Source: Sedimenticola sp.
GTDB lineage: Bacteria; Pseudomonadota; Gammaproteobacteria; Chromatiales; Chromatiaceae
Reading direction: 5' to 3'
Assembly (NCBI GenBank): GCA_027008705.1
Contig: JALVEB010000074.1
Coordinates: 1-37,007 of the forward strand
Length of the DNA stretch: 37,007 bases
Under the pieces are notes generated by a model. That model did no database searches. It was not told the DNA's origin and saw nothing but the letters and a program-made list of their open reading frames with translations. The position numbers and the translations under genes were made by a program. Position 1 is the first letter of the stretch; each line of letters starts with the position of its first letter. Positions 1-12,350 of this stretch are shown here, in pieces.

Positions 1-1
1 C

Positions 2-400
2 AACCTCAAGGGGCCATTCTTTCTGTCCCAGGCCTGCGCGCCCTGGTTGAAGAAGCAGCGTGGCTGCATCGTCAACATGGTCGATATCCATGGGCTTCGC
101 CCGCTGCGCAAGCATCCGGTGTATTCCATTGCCAAGGCGGGCAACGCGATGATGGTGCAGGCTCTGGCCCATGAGCTGGGACCCGAGGTTCGCGTCAATG
201 GCGTCGCGCCTGGCGCCATCCTGTGGCCAGCGCAAGGCCTGGACGATGCCGCGCGACAGCAGATCCTGGACCGGACCGCACTGAACGCGATCGGCGATCC
301 GGACGATATCGCCTGCACGATCCTGTTTCTCGTGCGCGATGCGCTCTATGTCACCGGCCAGATCATCGCGGTCGACGGCGGTCGCACAGCCCAACAATAG
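2..400 (+). CDS. Pteridine reductase-like SDR oxidoreductase (3' part)
   Basis: This is the C-terminal part of a short-chain dehydrogenase/reductase; the frame is open to the left window edge, so the 5' end is missing. Visible SDR features are NLKGPFFLSQ at the start, INMVD-type strand (IVNMVDIHG), the catalytic YxxxK (VYSIAKAG), the RVNGVAPGAI segment, and the terminal VTGQIIAVDGG. The LKGPFFL and VDIHG wording resembles the proteobacterial pteridine reductase (FolM/PTR1-like) group, which reduces dihydropterins with NADPH, rather than FabG. A TTG at 47 could be called as a start but cuts into the Rossmann core, so it is rejected. It is convergent with ispF. The SDR family is certain; the pteridine assignment is inference. 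Confidence 0.8.
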   Translation, partial: NLKGPFFLSQACAPWLKKQRGCIVNMVDIHGLRPLRKHPVYSIAKAGNAMMVQALAHELGPEVRVNGVAPGAILWPAQGLDDAARQQILDRTALNAIGDPDDIACTILFLVRDALYVTGQIIAVDGGRTAQQ

Positions 401-474
401 CGCTATCGAGGGTCTGTCTGGACGATATTGCCCCGATCGAAGAGCTATCGCCAAGGCCGCGGCGCATGTCAAGG

Positions 475-629
475 TATACTCGTCGCCCATGAATTTTCGA
501 GATCGTTCCTCGCGCCCATGGGCCAGGCGCGGAAGCGAGTCATAGCCCCTTCCATGGCGAGTTTCCGCACAACGCCCACGGGTGCGAGGGACGGTCGCAG
601 TGGCCGAAAATCCATGGGCGGCGAGTATA
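475..629. repeat. Family A MITE-like palindromic element, copy 1 (155 bp)
   Basis: The element starts TATACTCGTCGCCCATGAA and ends with the near-complementary CCATGGGCGGCGAGTATA. Between the tips are further complementary blocks (CCTCGCGCCCATGGGC with GCCCACGGGTGCGAGG, and GGAAGCGAGTCATAG with CTATGGC-like sequence), so the whole element could fold as one long hairpin. It fills the gap between the convergent SDR and ispF genes and carries no ORF of its own. The TA dinucleotides at both tips would fit TA target duplication of IS630/Tc1-mariner MITEs, but because the tip itself is TATA this cannot be proved here. Confidence 0.85.
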
Positions 630-638
630 ACACCCCCG

Positions 639-1112
639 TCAGCCTTCACACAGCAAGGCCACCGCATGGACTTCTATGCCCTCCTTGCGCCCGGCGAAGC
701 CCATGCCCTCGGTGGTCGTTGCCTTGATGTTGACCGCATCGCGGGAGACGCCGAGATCGGCGGCGATATGCTCGCGCATGCGTGGGAGGTACGGCGCCAG
801 CTTGGGCGCCTGCGCGATCAGGGTCAGGTCGACGTTCAACGCCCGCCAACCGGCTTCGGCCACCGCTTCGACCACGCGGCGCAGCAGGATACGGCTGTCG
901 ATGCCCGCGAACTCGGCGTGGCTGTCCGGGAAATGGTGACCGATGTCGCCGAGCGCGGCGGCGCCGAGCAGCGCATCGCACAACGCATGCAGGGCGACAT
1001 CACCGTCGGAGTGCGCGGCCAGCCCCTCGGGATGATCGATCTCGACGCCGCCCAGCACCAGGCGGGTGCCGCTGGCGAAGCGGTGGGCATCGTAACCATG
1101 ACCGACACGCAT
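639..1112 (-). CDS. ispF: 2-C-methyl-D-erythritol 2,4-cyclodiphosphate synthase
   Basis: IspF converts CDP-methylerythritol 2-phosphate to MEcPP and CMP, step five of the MEP isoprenoid pathway in the cytoplasm. The 157-residue protein has the usual family length. It begins [12 protein letters not shown], giving the metal-binding Asp and His of the GxDxH motif, and has the [18 protein letters not shown] segment with the third metal-binding His. The C-terminal [17 protein letters not shown] block is the conserved substrate-binding region. The start ATG shares one base with the ispD stop (TGATG), so the two are translationally coupled. Its stop lies 9 bp from family A copy 1. In a phototroph this pathway would feed carotenoid and quinone synthesis. 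Confidence 0.97.
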   Translation of the reverse strand: MRVGHGYDAHRFASGTRLVLGGVEIDHPEGLAAHSDGDVALHALCDALLGAAALGDIGHHFPDSHAEFAGIDSRILLRRVVEAVAEAGWRALNVDLTLIAQAPKLAPYLPRMREHIAADLGVSRDAVNIKATTTEGMGFAGRKEGIEVHAVALLCEG

Positions 1113-1813
1113 CAGTCTTTCTCCTCTTCGAGCAGGAAGGCGGCCAGCGGGAGATCCTCGGGCCGGGTGATCTTCAGATTGGCGCGGCTGCCCTCGACCA
1201 ATAACGGATGATGACCCGCCAGCTCCATCGCGCCGGCGTCATCGGTCACCAGGTGGCCGCGCGCGAGGGCGTCGCCGAGCGCGCGATGCAGCATGCCGAC
1301 GCGGAACATCTGCGGCGTCAGGGCATGCCACAGGCCCTCGCGCGGCACCGTCTCGCGCACCGCGCCATGAGCGTCGTCGCGCTTCATCGTATCGGCCACC
1401 GGCGCGGCCAGCAGGCCGCCGACCGGGTGCGCGCCGGCGCGCGCGAGGAGCCGCTCCAGGTCGGCGCGCGGCAGGCACGGGCGCGCGGCATCATGCACCA
1501 ATACCCAGTCGTCGGCGGCCTCTTGCTGTAATAACCAGTCGAGCAGACGCAACACCGAGTCCGCGCGCTCGGCGCCGCCGGCCACGGTATGCACGCGCGC
1601 ATGGCCGGCATGGGCGCAATCCGGCCAGTAGGGATCTTCCGGATGCAAGGCGACGACCACCCGGTGGATCGCGGGATGTCCGACGAAGCGCGCAAGAGTG
1701 TGATCGATGACGCGCCGGCCGCCGAGCTCCAGGTATTGCTTCGGACGCCCGGCGCGCATCCGGCGACCGATGCCGGCGGCCGGGATCGCTGCCCAACAAC
1801 GTGGCTGATTCAT
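1112..1813 (-). CDS. ispD: 2-C-methyl-D-erythritol 4-phosphate cytidylyltransferase
   Basis: IspD joins CTP and methylerythritol 4-phosphate to give CDP-methylerythritol, the step two before IspF. The protein is 233 residues, normal for the family. The N-terminal nucleotide-binding loop reads [12 protein letters not shown], followed by [11 protein letters not shown] with the conserved Lys, and [10 protein letters not shown] further on is the second conserved block. Its ATG overlaps the ftsB stop by 4 nt (ATGA) and its stop overlaps the ispF start, so ftsB-ispD-ispF is a tightly coupled run. This ftsB-ispD-ispF order is the common gammaproteobacterial arrangement. Confidence 0.96.
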   Translation of the reverse strand: MNQPRCWAAIPAAGIGRRMRAGRPKQYLELGGRRVIDHTLARFVGHPAIHRVVVALHPEDPYWPDCAHAGHARVHTVAGGAERADSVLRLLDWLLQQEAADDWVLVHDAARPCLPRADLERLLARAGAHPVGGLLAAPVADTMKRDDAHGAVRETVPREGLWHALTPQMFRVGMLHRALGDALARGHLVTDDAGAMELAGHHPLLVEGSRANLKITRPEDLPLAAFLLEEEKD

Positions 1814-2109
1814 TCGGTTTCCGCGCCGATGACCTGGATGAAGGTCTCGCCGTCACGGATCATGCCAAGCTCGGAACGCGCGCGCTCCTCGACCGCCTCG
1901 CGCCCATGGCGCAGATCGGCGACATCGGCACGCAGCGCCGCGTTGCGCTGTTTGCGACGCGCCAGACCCGCGTCGCGGCGGGCGATCTCGTGTCGCAAGG
2001 CGCTGATGCGCGCCAAACCGCCCTCGCCGACCCACAGGCGGTAGTGCAACACCAGCAAGGCCGCGATCAGCAACAGCTGAACCAAGCGCAACATCAGTGG
2101 ACCGGGCAC
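1810..2109 (-). CDS. ftsB: Cell division protein FtsB
   Basis: FtsB is a small bitopic inner-membrane protein that joins FtsL and FtsQ at the divisome. The 99-residue product has one N-terminal membrane segment (LVQLLLIAALLVLHYRLW), followed by GEGGL, a heptad-type coiled coil, and the conserved EERARSELGMIRDGETF block seen in E. coli FtsB. The longest frame starts at a GTG at 2109; an ATG at 2094 (MLRLVQ) gives a start much closer to known FtsB proteins and may be the true one. Neither has a strong ribosome site. The gene overlaps ispD by 4 nt and lies downstream of eno after a 337-bp gap. Confidence 0.92.
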   Translation of the reverse strand: MPGPLMLRLVQLLLIAALLVLHYRLWVGEGGLARISALRHEIARRDAGLARRKQRNAALRADVADLRHGREAVEERARSELGMIRDGETFIQVIGAETE

Positions 2110-2232
2110 GATGTGTTCACAACGGTTTCCATTTCGTGGAACCTGAAAAAGCGGCGAAGCGGGTTCATCCGGACCCTTCGGCCAGGAACCGCGCTGTGCT
2201 CAGGCGCGCTCCCGGAACCATGTCCGGTTCGA

Positions 2233-2332
2233 GTACCGCGGAGCCGGCCACGGCGTTGCCACGCAATAGCGCTGTTGCCCGATCCGCAGCGCTTGATCGG
2301 GCCTACGCCTTGTCAGGTCAATGGCATTTCAG
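2233..2332. repeat. Family B repeat with GTAG-type REP hairpin, copy 1
   Basis: About 100 bp beginning GTACCGCGGAGCCGG and ending near GGTCAATGGCATTTCAGC. Its core is the inverted repeat GCCCGATC/GATCGGGC at 2278-2302; on the minus strand it reads GTAGGCCCGATCAAGCGC and then GCGGATCGGGC. A GTAG tetranucleotide followed by such a hairpin is the hallmark of REP sequences mobilised by RAYT (TnpA-REP) transposases. It occupies most of the 337-bp gap between eno and ftsB, in which no gene is apparent. Copies 2 and 3 lie near 6.4 and 19.3 kb. Confidence 0.8.
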
Positions 2333-2446
2333 CACGATTGCACTGCAATGGCGGCAACCGCGCTGTATTGAGGCACCATGAGTGAATGGTTACAGAATAG
2401 GGAAGGATTCGGAACGAAGCAAGCGCCACGCCCCTCGCCCGCATGC

Positions 2447-6320
<3,874 letters not shown>

Positions 6321-6353
6321 TCATTTCGCTTGACGTTTCCTGGTTTCAAGGGT

Positions 6354-6420
6354 TTAGCGCCGCTGCCCGATCCGCTGCGCTTGATCGGGCCTACGCCTTA
6401 GGGTAATGGCATTCAAGCGC
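6354..6420. repeat. Family B repeat with GTAG-type REP hairpin, copy 2
   Basis: The core inverted repeat GCCCGATC/GATCGGGC is present at 6365-6390, followed by CTACGCCTTAGGG and TAATGGCATTCAAGCG. On the minus strand this reads GTAGGCCCGATCAAGCGCAG. The 5' part of the repeat (GTACCGCGG region of copies 1 and 3) is missing. The right end runs into the last codons of hyuA, whose TGA stop at 6413-6415 lies inside the repeat. Confidence 0.75.
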
Positions 6421-8398
6421 GATTGTCCTGGCTCGACCACGTGTCTTCGTTCCGACGCAACAGGAGATTTCCCAACGGGTCCACCCGCAGGCACCAGCCT
6501 TCCGCCAACCACAGGGTGGCCACCGTCTCGGTGATCATCGCCGGCCCGGCGATGATCTGGCCGGGCGCGAGCGCTTCGCGGTCGTAGACCGGCACCGCGC
6601 CGTCGGGGGTATCGCTGTGGGTGTACGGCGCGGCATCGGCACGCGCCGACAGCGCCGGCAGGGCCGGCTCCCCGGCCCTGCCGGTGATCCGCAGGCGCAG
6701 GTTGACCAGTTCCACCGGGGCGTCGATGCGATGGCCATAACGCTGCTCATGGCCTGTCTCGAACGCCACCGCCACCTCGTCGATCCGTCCCCGCCACGGC
6801 ACCTCCAGGGTGGCCGACTGCCCGAGGTAGCGCAGGTCCAGGCTGGGTTCGAGCATCAGGCTTTCCTCGCGCTGACCCTCGGCGAGCAGCGCCTCCCGAC
6901 CCTGTTCCGCAAGCCGCGAAAAACCTGCCTCGATGGCGGCGATATCGAGCGCTTCGAACCGCCCCTGAAGCGCGTGCGACAAGGCCCGGCCGGGCGGCGT
7001 GGCCAGCATCCCGAGCGCCGACAGAACGCCGGCGTCGACCGGCGCCATCGCTTCGCGCACTCCCAGTGCGTCGGCCAGCGCGCAGACATGCAAGCCGCCC
7101 GCGCCACCGAACGAGACCAGGGTCAGTGTGGCAGGATCGGCGCCCCGCTCGATCGAGATCCTGCGCAATGCCCGCGCCATGTGTTCGTCGGCGACGCGCA
7201 CGATGCCGCGCGCGGCCTGTTCCAGGCTCATCCCCATGGCTTGCGCGAGCGGCTCGAGGGCGGCGCGCGCGGCGGCGGGATCGAGATGCATCCGGCCACC
7301 GAGGAACGCGGTCGGCAACAGACGGCCCAGTACCAGGTTGGCGTCGGTGACGGTGGGTTCTTTCCCGCCACGCCGATAGCAAGCCGGCCCCGGGTCGGCT
7401 CCGGCCGATTCCGGGCCGACCCGCAACATGCCGCCGGCGTCGAGGCGGGCGAGCGAGCCGCCGCCCGCGCCGATGGTATGGATGTCGACCATCGGCACCG
7501 CGACCGGGTAGCGACCGATGCGCCCGCGCGTGGTCAGCGCGGGTTCGCCGTCGATCAGCGCGACATCGGCGGAGGTGCCGCCCATATCGAAGGTGAGCAG
7601 CCGCTCGCGACCGCACTGGCGTCCGATCCAGCGCGCGCCGGCGAGTCCCCCGGCCGGGCCGGAAAGCAACATGCGCACCGCCTGGGCCCCGGCCTGTTCG
7701 AGCGCGATCGTGGTCGCCGCGCTTTGCATCACGGCGATGCGCGCGCCGCGCAAGCGTTCCCGCAACCGCCCGAGATAGCCAGCCACCAAGGGTCCCACCC
7801 AGCTGTTCAACCAGGTGGCGATGCCGCGCTCGTATTCGCGGATCTCCGGCAGTACCTCGCTGGAAAGGGAAACGAACAGATCGTCGGGCAGAGCCTCGCG
7901 GATGCGGCGCTCGGCGTCGTCATCCAGCCATGAGAACAGCAGATTGACGGCGACGGATTCAGGCTTCAGGCACGCCACCTCGGCACGCAATCGCGCGAGA
8001 TCGGATTCACTGAGCGGATCGAGCCAACGACCATCGGCGGAGAGCCGGCCTCCGGTCTCGATGCACAGTTCCGGGGGGACCGGCGGCGCCTGCGGCGACG
8101 GGCGCAGTTCGTAGAGCTCGGCGCGCGCCTGACGGCCGATGGTCAGGAGATCGCCGAAGCCCCGGTTGCCGATATACAGGGTACGCGCGCCCTTGCCTTC
8201 GAGCACGGCGTTGGTGGCCACCGTCGAGCCATGCACGATACGCAGCCGCGCCGCCTCCAATCCCAGCTCGCGCACACCCTGGGCGATCGCGCGTTCCGGC
8301 TCCCGGGGCGTCGAGAGCACCTTGTGCACGCGCATGCGACCGTTTTCGAGCAATACGAAATCGGTAAAGGTTCCGCCGGTATCGACGCCAAGCAGCAC
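6413..8398 (-). CDS. Hydantoinase/oxoprolinase subunit A-type ATPase (HyuA family)
   Basis: Members of this ASKHA-fold family use ATP to open or carboxylate substrates such as 5-oxoproline, N-methylhydantoin, acetone or acetophenone, normally with a HyuB-type partner. The protein has the N-terminal GVDTGGTFTDF nucleotide motif, HGSTVATNAVLEGKGA, the central LLSGPAGGLAGARWIG and FDMGGTSADVALI phosphate motifs, and a C-terminal region ending with EGWCLRVDPLGNLLL. I place the start at a GTG at 8398, preceded by GAGGG at good spacing (661 aa); a TTG at 8428 would add 10 residues. No hyuB gene lies next to it: downstream is a REP repeat and then pyrG. It follows a FixJ-like regulator by 51 bp, which suggests joint transcription. 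Its substrate cannot be told from sequence. Confidence 0.88.
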   Translation of the reverse strand: MLLGVDTGGTFTDFVLLENGRMRVHKVLSTPREPERAIAQGVRELGLEAARLRIVHGSTVATNAVLEGKGARTLYIGNRGFGDLLTIGRQARAELYELRPSPQAPPVPPELCIETGGRLSADGRWLDPLSESDLARLRAEVACLKPESVAVNLLFSWLDDDAERRIREALPDDLFVSLSSEVLPEIREYERGIATWLNSWVGPLVAGYLGRLRERLRGARIAVMQSAATTIALEQAGAQAVRMLLSGPAGGLAGARWIGRQCGRERLLTFDMGGTSADVALIDGEPALTTRGRIGRYPVAVPMVDIHTIGAGGGSLARLDAGGMLRVGPESAGADPGPACYRRGGKEPTVTDANLVLGRLLPTAFLGGRMHLDPAAARAALEPLAQAMGMSLEQAARGIVRVADEHMARALRRISIERGADPATLTLVSFGGAGGLHVCALADALGVREAMAPVDAGVLSALGMLATPPGRALSHALQGRFEALDIAAIEAGFSRLAEQGREALLAEGQREESLMLEPSLDLRYLGQSATLEVPWRGRIDEVAVAFETGHEQRYGHRIDAPVELVNLRLRITGRAGEPALPALSARADAAPYTHSDTPDGAVPVYDREALAPGQIIAGPAMITETVATLWLAEGWCLRVDPLGNLLLRRNEDTWSSQDNRA

Positions 8399-8449
8399 GT
8401 TTTCGCCCTCGAGCAAGAGAAGAAACAAGCAAACGAAGGGGAAACGGCC

Positions 8450-9073
8450 TCAGCTGGCCAGGATCGCCATCCGCACCAGCTCGGCCAGCGAGCGCGCCGA
8501 CATCTTTTCCATGACCCGCGCGCGATGGGCCTCGATGGTCTTGGAGCTGACGCCGAGCAGGTTGGCGATCTCCTTGTTGGACTTGCCTTCGGTGACCATC
8601 GCCATGACCTCGCGCTCGCGCGGGGTCAGGCAAGCCAGGCGGGCCGCGATCTCGGCGCGGACCGCCTGATTGTCGCGGTACTCGCGATCGCGTTGCATGG
8701 CGTCACGGATGGCGTCGAGCAACAACTCGTCGTTGAAGGGTTTTTCGATGAAGTCGTCGGCGCCGGCCTTCATCGCGCGCACCGCCATCTGGACGTCGCC
8801 GTGGCCGGTGATGATGATGATCGGGATATGGATCTGGTTTTGGTTGAGGTATTCCTGCAACTCCAGGCCGCTCATGCCCGGCATGCGCACATCGAGCAGC
8901 AGACAACCCGCCCGCCCCGGCACATAGCGTTGCACGAATTCGTCGGCGGAGGCGAACACCTCCACCGGCATGCCGATCGATTCGATCAGCCAGCGCAGCG
9001 AGCTGCGCATGGCGCTGTCGTCGTCGACGACGAAAACGGTCCCGTTCTGGACCGGTTCCTGCTGTGTATTCAT
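8450..9073 (-). CDS. FixJ-family response regulator
   Basis: A 207-residue two-domain regulator. Residues about 10-125 form a receiver domain with the acidic DDD cluster near 17-19, phospho-acceptor Asp61 (LLLDVRMPGMSG) and the conserved Lys in EKPF. The C-terminal LuxR-type helix-turn-helix has LTPREREVMAMVTEGKSNKEIA and SSKTIEAHRARVMEKM, typical of FixJ/TtrR/StyR-type regulators. The frame is open further upstream, but the ATG at 9073 overlaps the kinase stop by 4 nt and gives a normal length. It is surely partnered with the kinase encoded just upstream; the target genes are unknown, though hyuA immediately downstream is a candidate. Confidence 0.94.
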   Translation of the reverse strand: MNTQQEPVQNGTVFVVDDDSAMRSSLRWLIESIGMPVEVFASADEFVQRYVPGRAGCLLLDVRMPGMSGLELQEYLNQNQIHIPIIIITGHGDVQMAVRAMKAGADDFIEKPFNDELLLDAIRDAMQRDREYRDNQAVRAEIAARLACLTPREREVMAMVTEGKSNKEIANLLGVSSKTIEAHRARVMEKMSARSLAELVRMAILAS

Positions 9074-11655
9074 ACCGCGAGCGAGCCCTCGATCTCCAGG
9101 GTGATGGCGGGCAGCCGGATGATGAACTCGGCGCCCGCGCCGGGGGCGGAATCCACCTCGATCCCGCCCTTGTGGTCCTGCACAATGGTAGCACTGATTG
9201 CCAGCCCCATGCCCATGCCTTCCTCCTTGGTGGTGAAGAAGGGATCGAACAGCTGCTGCATGCGTTCGGGCTCGATGCCGGCCCCGTTGTCGCAAACCCG
9301 GATGGTGACCTCGCCCGGACTTTCCTCGGCACAGCTCAGGCGCACCCAACCGTCCTCGACAGCGGAGCCGGCCACCGATTCCAGCGCGTTCTTCAACAGG
9401 TTCAGCAAGACCTGTTCCATCTGCACGACATCGGCGCTGATATACAGCGGTTGCGCGGGGAGATCCAGACGCACCGACACGCCACTCTGCTTGACCTCGA
9501 ACTCGAGGAAGGAAACCACCTCCTTGAGCATCTGGCTGACCTCGACGCGCTCGCGCATCGGCGCATTGTTGCCGATCATCACGCGCAGGCGGCGAATGAT
9601 CTCACTGGCGCGCTGCGATTGCTGGCCGATCCGTTCGAGCGCCTCGATCAACTCGTTCTCGCCGCCGATGCCGGCCTTCATCCGCCGGATGCAGCCGTTG
9701 GCATAGTTCGAGATCGCCGACAGCGGCTGGTTGAGCTCATGAGCGATGCCGGTCGCCATCTCACCCATCGTACTGAGACGGCAAACCTGCACCAGCTCGG
9801 TCTGGTGACGACGCGCGATCTCCTGGGCGACATGCATCGCGGTGACATCGCGCGCATAGACATTGACATAGCCGGATTCCATCACCGGGGCCAGCAACAC
9901 CGAGTAATGCCGTTCGTCGTGCTGGATCTCCCGTTCATGACTGCGCCCGCGTCGCAGTGCCTGGGCAATCAGCTCGCGCCAATACTGCGGCAGGGTCTGC
10001 GACAACTCACAACCCCAATAGTCGAGCAGCGGGCGGCTCGCGCGATTGGCGTAGATCACCACGCCCTGACTGTTGACGCGCAGCACCGGTTCCGGGCTTT
10101 CACCGGGGAAACGGGCCAGATCGGCGATCTCGCGCTCCTGGCGCACCCGCGTCGAGATATCGTGCAGATAGACGGTGAACAGGCGTTTGTCGGCCAGCTC
10201 GATCGGCTTGATCGAGACCTCAACCGGGAAGATCCGCCCCTCCTGATCGACCGCTTCCATCTCGACCCGGCTGCTGTTGGCGCAATCACTGGCCTTGGCG
10301 CATTCGAAGATCGCATCGAACAGCACATGGCTGTCGTGTTCGAGCAGGGTCTCTGCCAGTCGCCGGCCGATCAGTTCGTCGCTGCGATAGCCGAACTGCT
10401 CTTCCGCGGTGGGGTTGAAATCGACGATCACGCCGTTTTCATCCACCGTAATGATGGCGTCCAGCGAACTTTCCAGTACCGCGGTCTTGATTGCCTCGGT
10501 ATCCTTGATCTCGGACTCGTGACGCCGGCGCATCTCTTCGCGCGCTTGCAGAAAAAGCCGGACCATCTGCTTCATCCACTCTTCCAACAGCACGATCTGA
10601 TTGCCCTCGGGCGCGACCGGCTGACTGATGCCGAGCGCGCGCTGGGAGAAATCGGCGATCCGTCGGATCGAACGATTCACGCGCGACGAGATCAGGTAAG
10701 CCAGCAACGAGAACAGCGCGACGAACACCAGAGTGCCGATCAGGCGCTGCCAGCGCTCCAGTTCGACGAATTTGTCGCGCGCGCTGAAGATGCTCGCCTT
10801 CGGCAACAACACCGCGAACAGCAGGCTGATATCGGAGCCTTCGTAATCGAACAGCGAATGCGCCGACATCACATGGTCATCGCGCAGACCGTCGACCAGC
10901 GCGCTGTCCGGCACCTTTTCCGGATCGCTGCTGGCGAGGATGCGCTGTTCATCGACATCCAGCAGCGCCACCACCGCGTCGCCGGTCAGCGATTGCTCAG
11001 CCACGCGCAGCAGACGGTCGTCGATCGGCACCACCAGCAACAAGGTGCCGCTGCGGGTTCCGACACGGTCGCGCACCGCCTGGCCGATCAACAGATAGGG
11101 CTTGCCGTCGAGCAGAAAATGGACCGGCCGGATGCGGCTTTCCTGGACATAGGTCTGATCGATGCTGTCGAACTGCACTGGAACGAACGGATATCGCGCA
11201 TCGCGCTGCACCGCGCGGATATGGCCCTGCTCATCGTAGACCAGGATATAGCGAGGCGGCACCGAGGTCGCGATCAGGGCCTCGCGTCGCACCCAGCCCA
11301 GCGAGGTGGTCAGGCGAGGCTCGGCGGGCGCCTCGTCGGACCAGGATTCCAGATCCATCCAGTCGAACATCCACTCATGCCATGCGATCAGACGGACCAC
11401 ATGCTTGTACTCGTTCAGGTAGCTGTCGTAACGCAACAAGGCCTCGCTGGCACGCTGATCCTGCTGACGCTGGACCTCTTCATCGTAGAGACGCTCGAGT
11501 ACCGAAGTCTGAATCTTATCGAGCACCACCCACAGAATGACCGCGCTGAGCAAGCCGGCCACCACCGCCAGAAACGGCAGCGAAAGACGGCGAAACAGGC
11601 GCTGGACCCCTTTGCGCACAACCGGCGCCGGCGGCCGGATCGGTTCGATCTTCAT
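9070..11655 (-). CDS. Membrane PAS-domain sensor histidine kinase (FixL/DctB-like)
   Basis: With the ATG at 11655 the protein has 861 residues. Order: basic N-terminus, membrane helix about 26-46, an extracytoplasmic sensor region of about 255 residues that includes the LIAWHEWMFDWMD segment reminiscent of CHASE4 domains, a second helix about 305-323, a HAMP-like linker, PAS1 about 390-500 (SSLDAIITVDENGVIVDFN), PAS2 about 515-600, HisKA with His639 (GIAHELNQPLSAISN), and a HATPase domain with NLLKNALES, DNGAGIEPE, FFTTKEEGMGMGL. This layout belongs to kinases that pair with FixJ-type regulators, as seen here. A GTG at 11721 would add 22 residues; neither start has a clear ribosome site. The signal sensed is unknown. 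Confidence 0.92.
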   Translation of the reverse strand: MKIEPIRPPAPVVRKGVQRLFRRLSLPFLAVVAGLLSAVILWVVLDKIQTSVLERLYDEEVQRQQDQRASEALLRYDSYLNEYKHVVRLIAWHEWMFDWMDLESWSDEAPAEPRLTTSLGWVRREALIATSVPPRYILVYDEQGHIRAVQRDARYPFVPVQFDSIDQTYVQESRIRPVHFLLDGKPYLLIGQAVRDRVGTRSGTLLLVVPIDDRLLRVAEQSLTGDAVVALLDVDEQRILASSDPEKVPDSALVDGLRDDHVMSAHSLFDYEGSDISLLFAVLLPKASIFSARDKFVELERWQRLIGTLVFVALFSLLAYLISSRVNRSIRRIADFSQRALGISQPVAPEGNQIVLLEEWMKQMVRLFLQAREEMRRRHESEIKDTEAIKTAVLESSLDAIITVDENGVIVDFNPTAEEQFGYRSDELIGRRLAETLLEHDSHVLFDAIFECAKASDCANSSRVEMEAVDQEGRIFPVEVSIKPIELADKRLFTVYLHDISTRVRQEREIADLARFPGESPEPVLRVNSQGVVIYANRASRPLLDYWGCELSQTLPQYWRELIAQALRRGRSHEREIQHDERHYSVLLAPVMESGYVNVYARDVTAMHVAQEIARRHQTELVQVCRLSTMGEMATGIAHELNQPLSAISNYANGCIRRMKAGIGGENELIEALERIGQQSQRASEIIRRLRVMIGNNAPMRERVEVSQMLKEVVSFLEFEVKQSGVSVRLDLPAQPLYISADVVQMEQVLLNLLKNALESVAGSAVEDGWVRLSCAEESPGEVTIRVCDNGAGIEPERMQQLFDPFFTTKEEGMGMGLAISATIVQDHKGGIEVDSAPGAGAEFIIRLPAITLEIEGSLAV

Positions 11656-11839
11656 GGAGGCATCATCGCGAAAACCCGAGACGACGGCAATACCGGCGGA
11701 ACGCCGGGGTTCGGGGATCACGGGAAGGAATCGGGACGATCCTTACTGCAAGCGAAGAATCAGCCGGGGACCGCCGGACGACAGACGGGCTGGAGCCGGA
11801 CCCGCCGGGCAGCGCCCCGACCCGGCCGTCCGCGGGCGC

Positions 11840-12187
11840 TCAGGCCGAAAGCCGCTCGGCTTGCGGCAAAAAAAAGCGCGGCGTGGTGAAGCGCGCAAGC
11901 ATCTCCGCGCACTCCGCCGCGTCCGCGTTATGGAAACGGATGGCGACACCCTGTTCGGTACATCGAACGACCACCCCACGCAGCGAAATATGACGAGGCT
12001 CGCCATGCGCATCGCAGACGAACGCCGCATGCACTTCGGCCCCTTTTGGTATACTGGCGAAATCGGTTTCGACGAACAGACCGTTGGCGCTCATGTTCAC
12101 GGCGGTGCCGCGCACCAGGCCAAAACCTTCATAGCCCAGGACGACATCGAAACCCACGTTGTAACGCTGTTGATTACGCTGGTTCAC
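11840..12187 (-). CDS. PilZ-domain cyclic-di-GMP receptor
   Basis: A 115-residue single-domain PilZ protein. Both c-di-GMP binding motifs are visible: RxxxR at Arg4-Arg8 (RNQQR) and NxSxxG at Asn31-Gly36 (NMSANGLFVE). The start is a GTG at 12187 placed after a very strong AAAGGAGG site; the frame is open further upstream but that stretch lacks PilZ homology and a ribosome site. Stand-alone PilZ proteins relay c-di-GMP level to motility, polysaccharide or pilus machinery; no such machinery is nearby, so the partner is unknown. It is divergent from the RDD gene and lies 184 bp upstream of the histidine kinase gene on the same strand. Confidence 0.9.
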   Translation of the reverse strand: MNQRNQQRYNVGFDVVLGYEGFGLVRGTAVNMSANGLFVETDFASIPKGAEVHAAFVCDAHGEPRHISLRGVVVRCTEQGVAIRFHNADAAECAEMLARFTTPRFFLPQAERLSA

Positions 12188-12324
12188 TCCGGCCTCCTTT
12201 GGTGACTGGTCCGGGAACTCTGACGGCCCACCTGAACCAATTCGCCGATTATGGTCGACAACCACGCCGGCGAAAATCCGGAGCGACACCCAAACGACCG
12301 GGGGTAAACCCCATAACGGGCATC

Positions 12325-12336
12325 GTATACTCGTCG
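12325..12336. repeat. Terminal fragment of family A (TATACTCGTCGC)
   Basis: The 12 bases TATACTCGTCGC match the tip of family A exactly, but the following sequence departs and no matching right arm is found. It lies 15 bp before the RDD start codon, so TATACT may act as a -10 box for that gene. It could be a relic of the element or coincidence. Confidence 0.4.
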
Positions 12337-12350
12337 CTACAGGAGCCCCA

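Noticed and set aside
9064-11889. 941-codon open frame on the plus strand
   Set aside because: It is the mirror of the histidine kinase gene; low-complexity His/Gln/Arg/Asp-rich product, no recognisable domain, no ribosome site. Long antisense frames are common in GC-rich genes.
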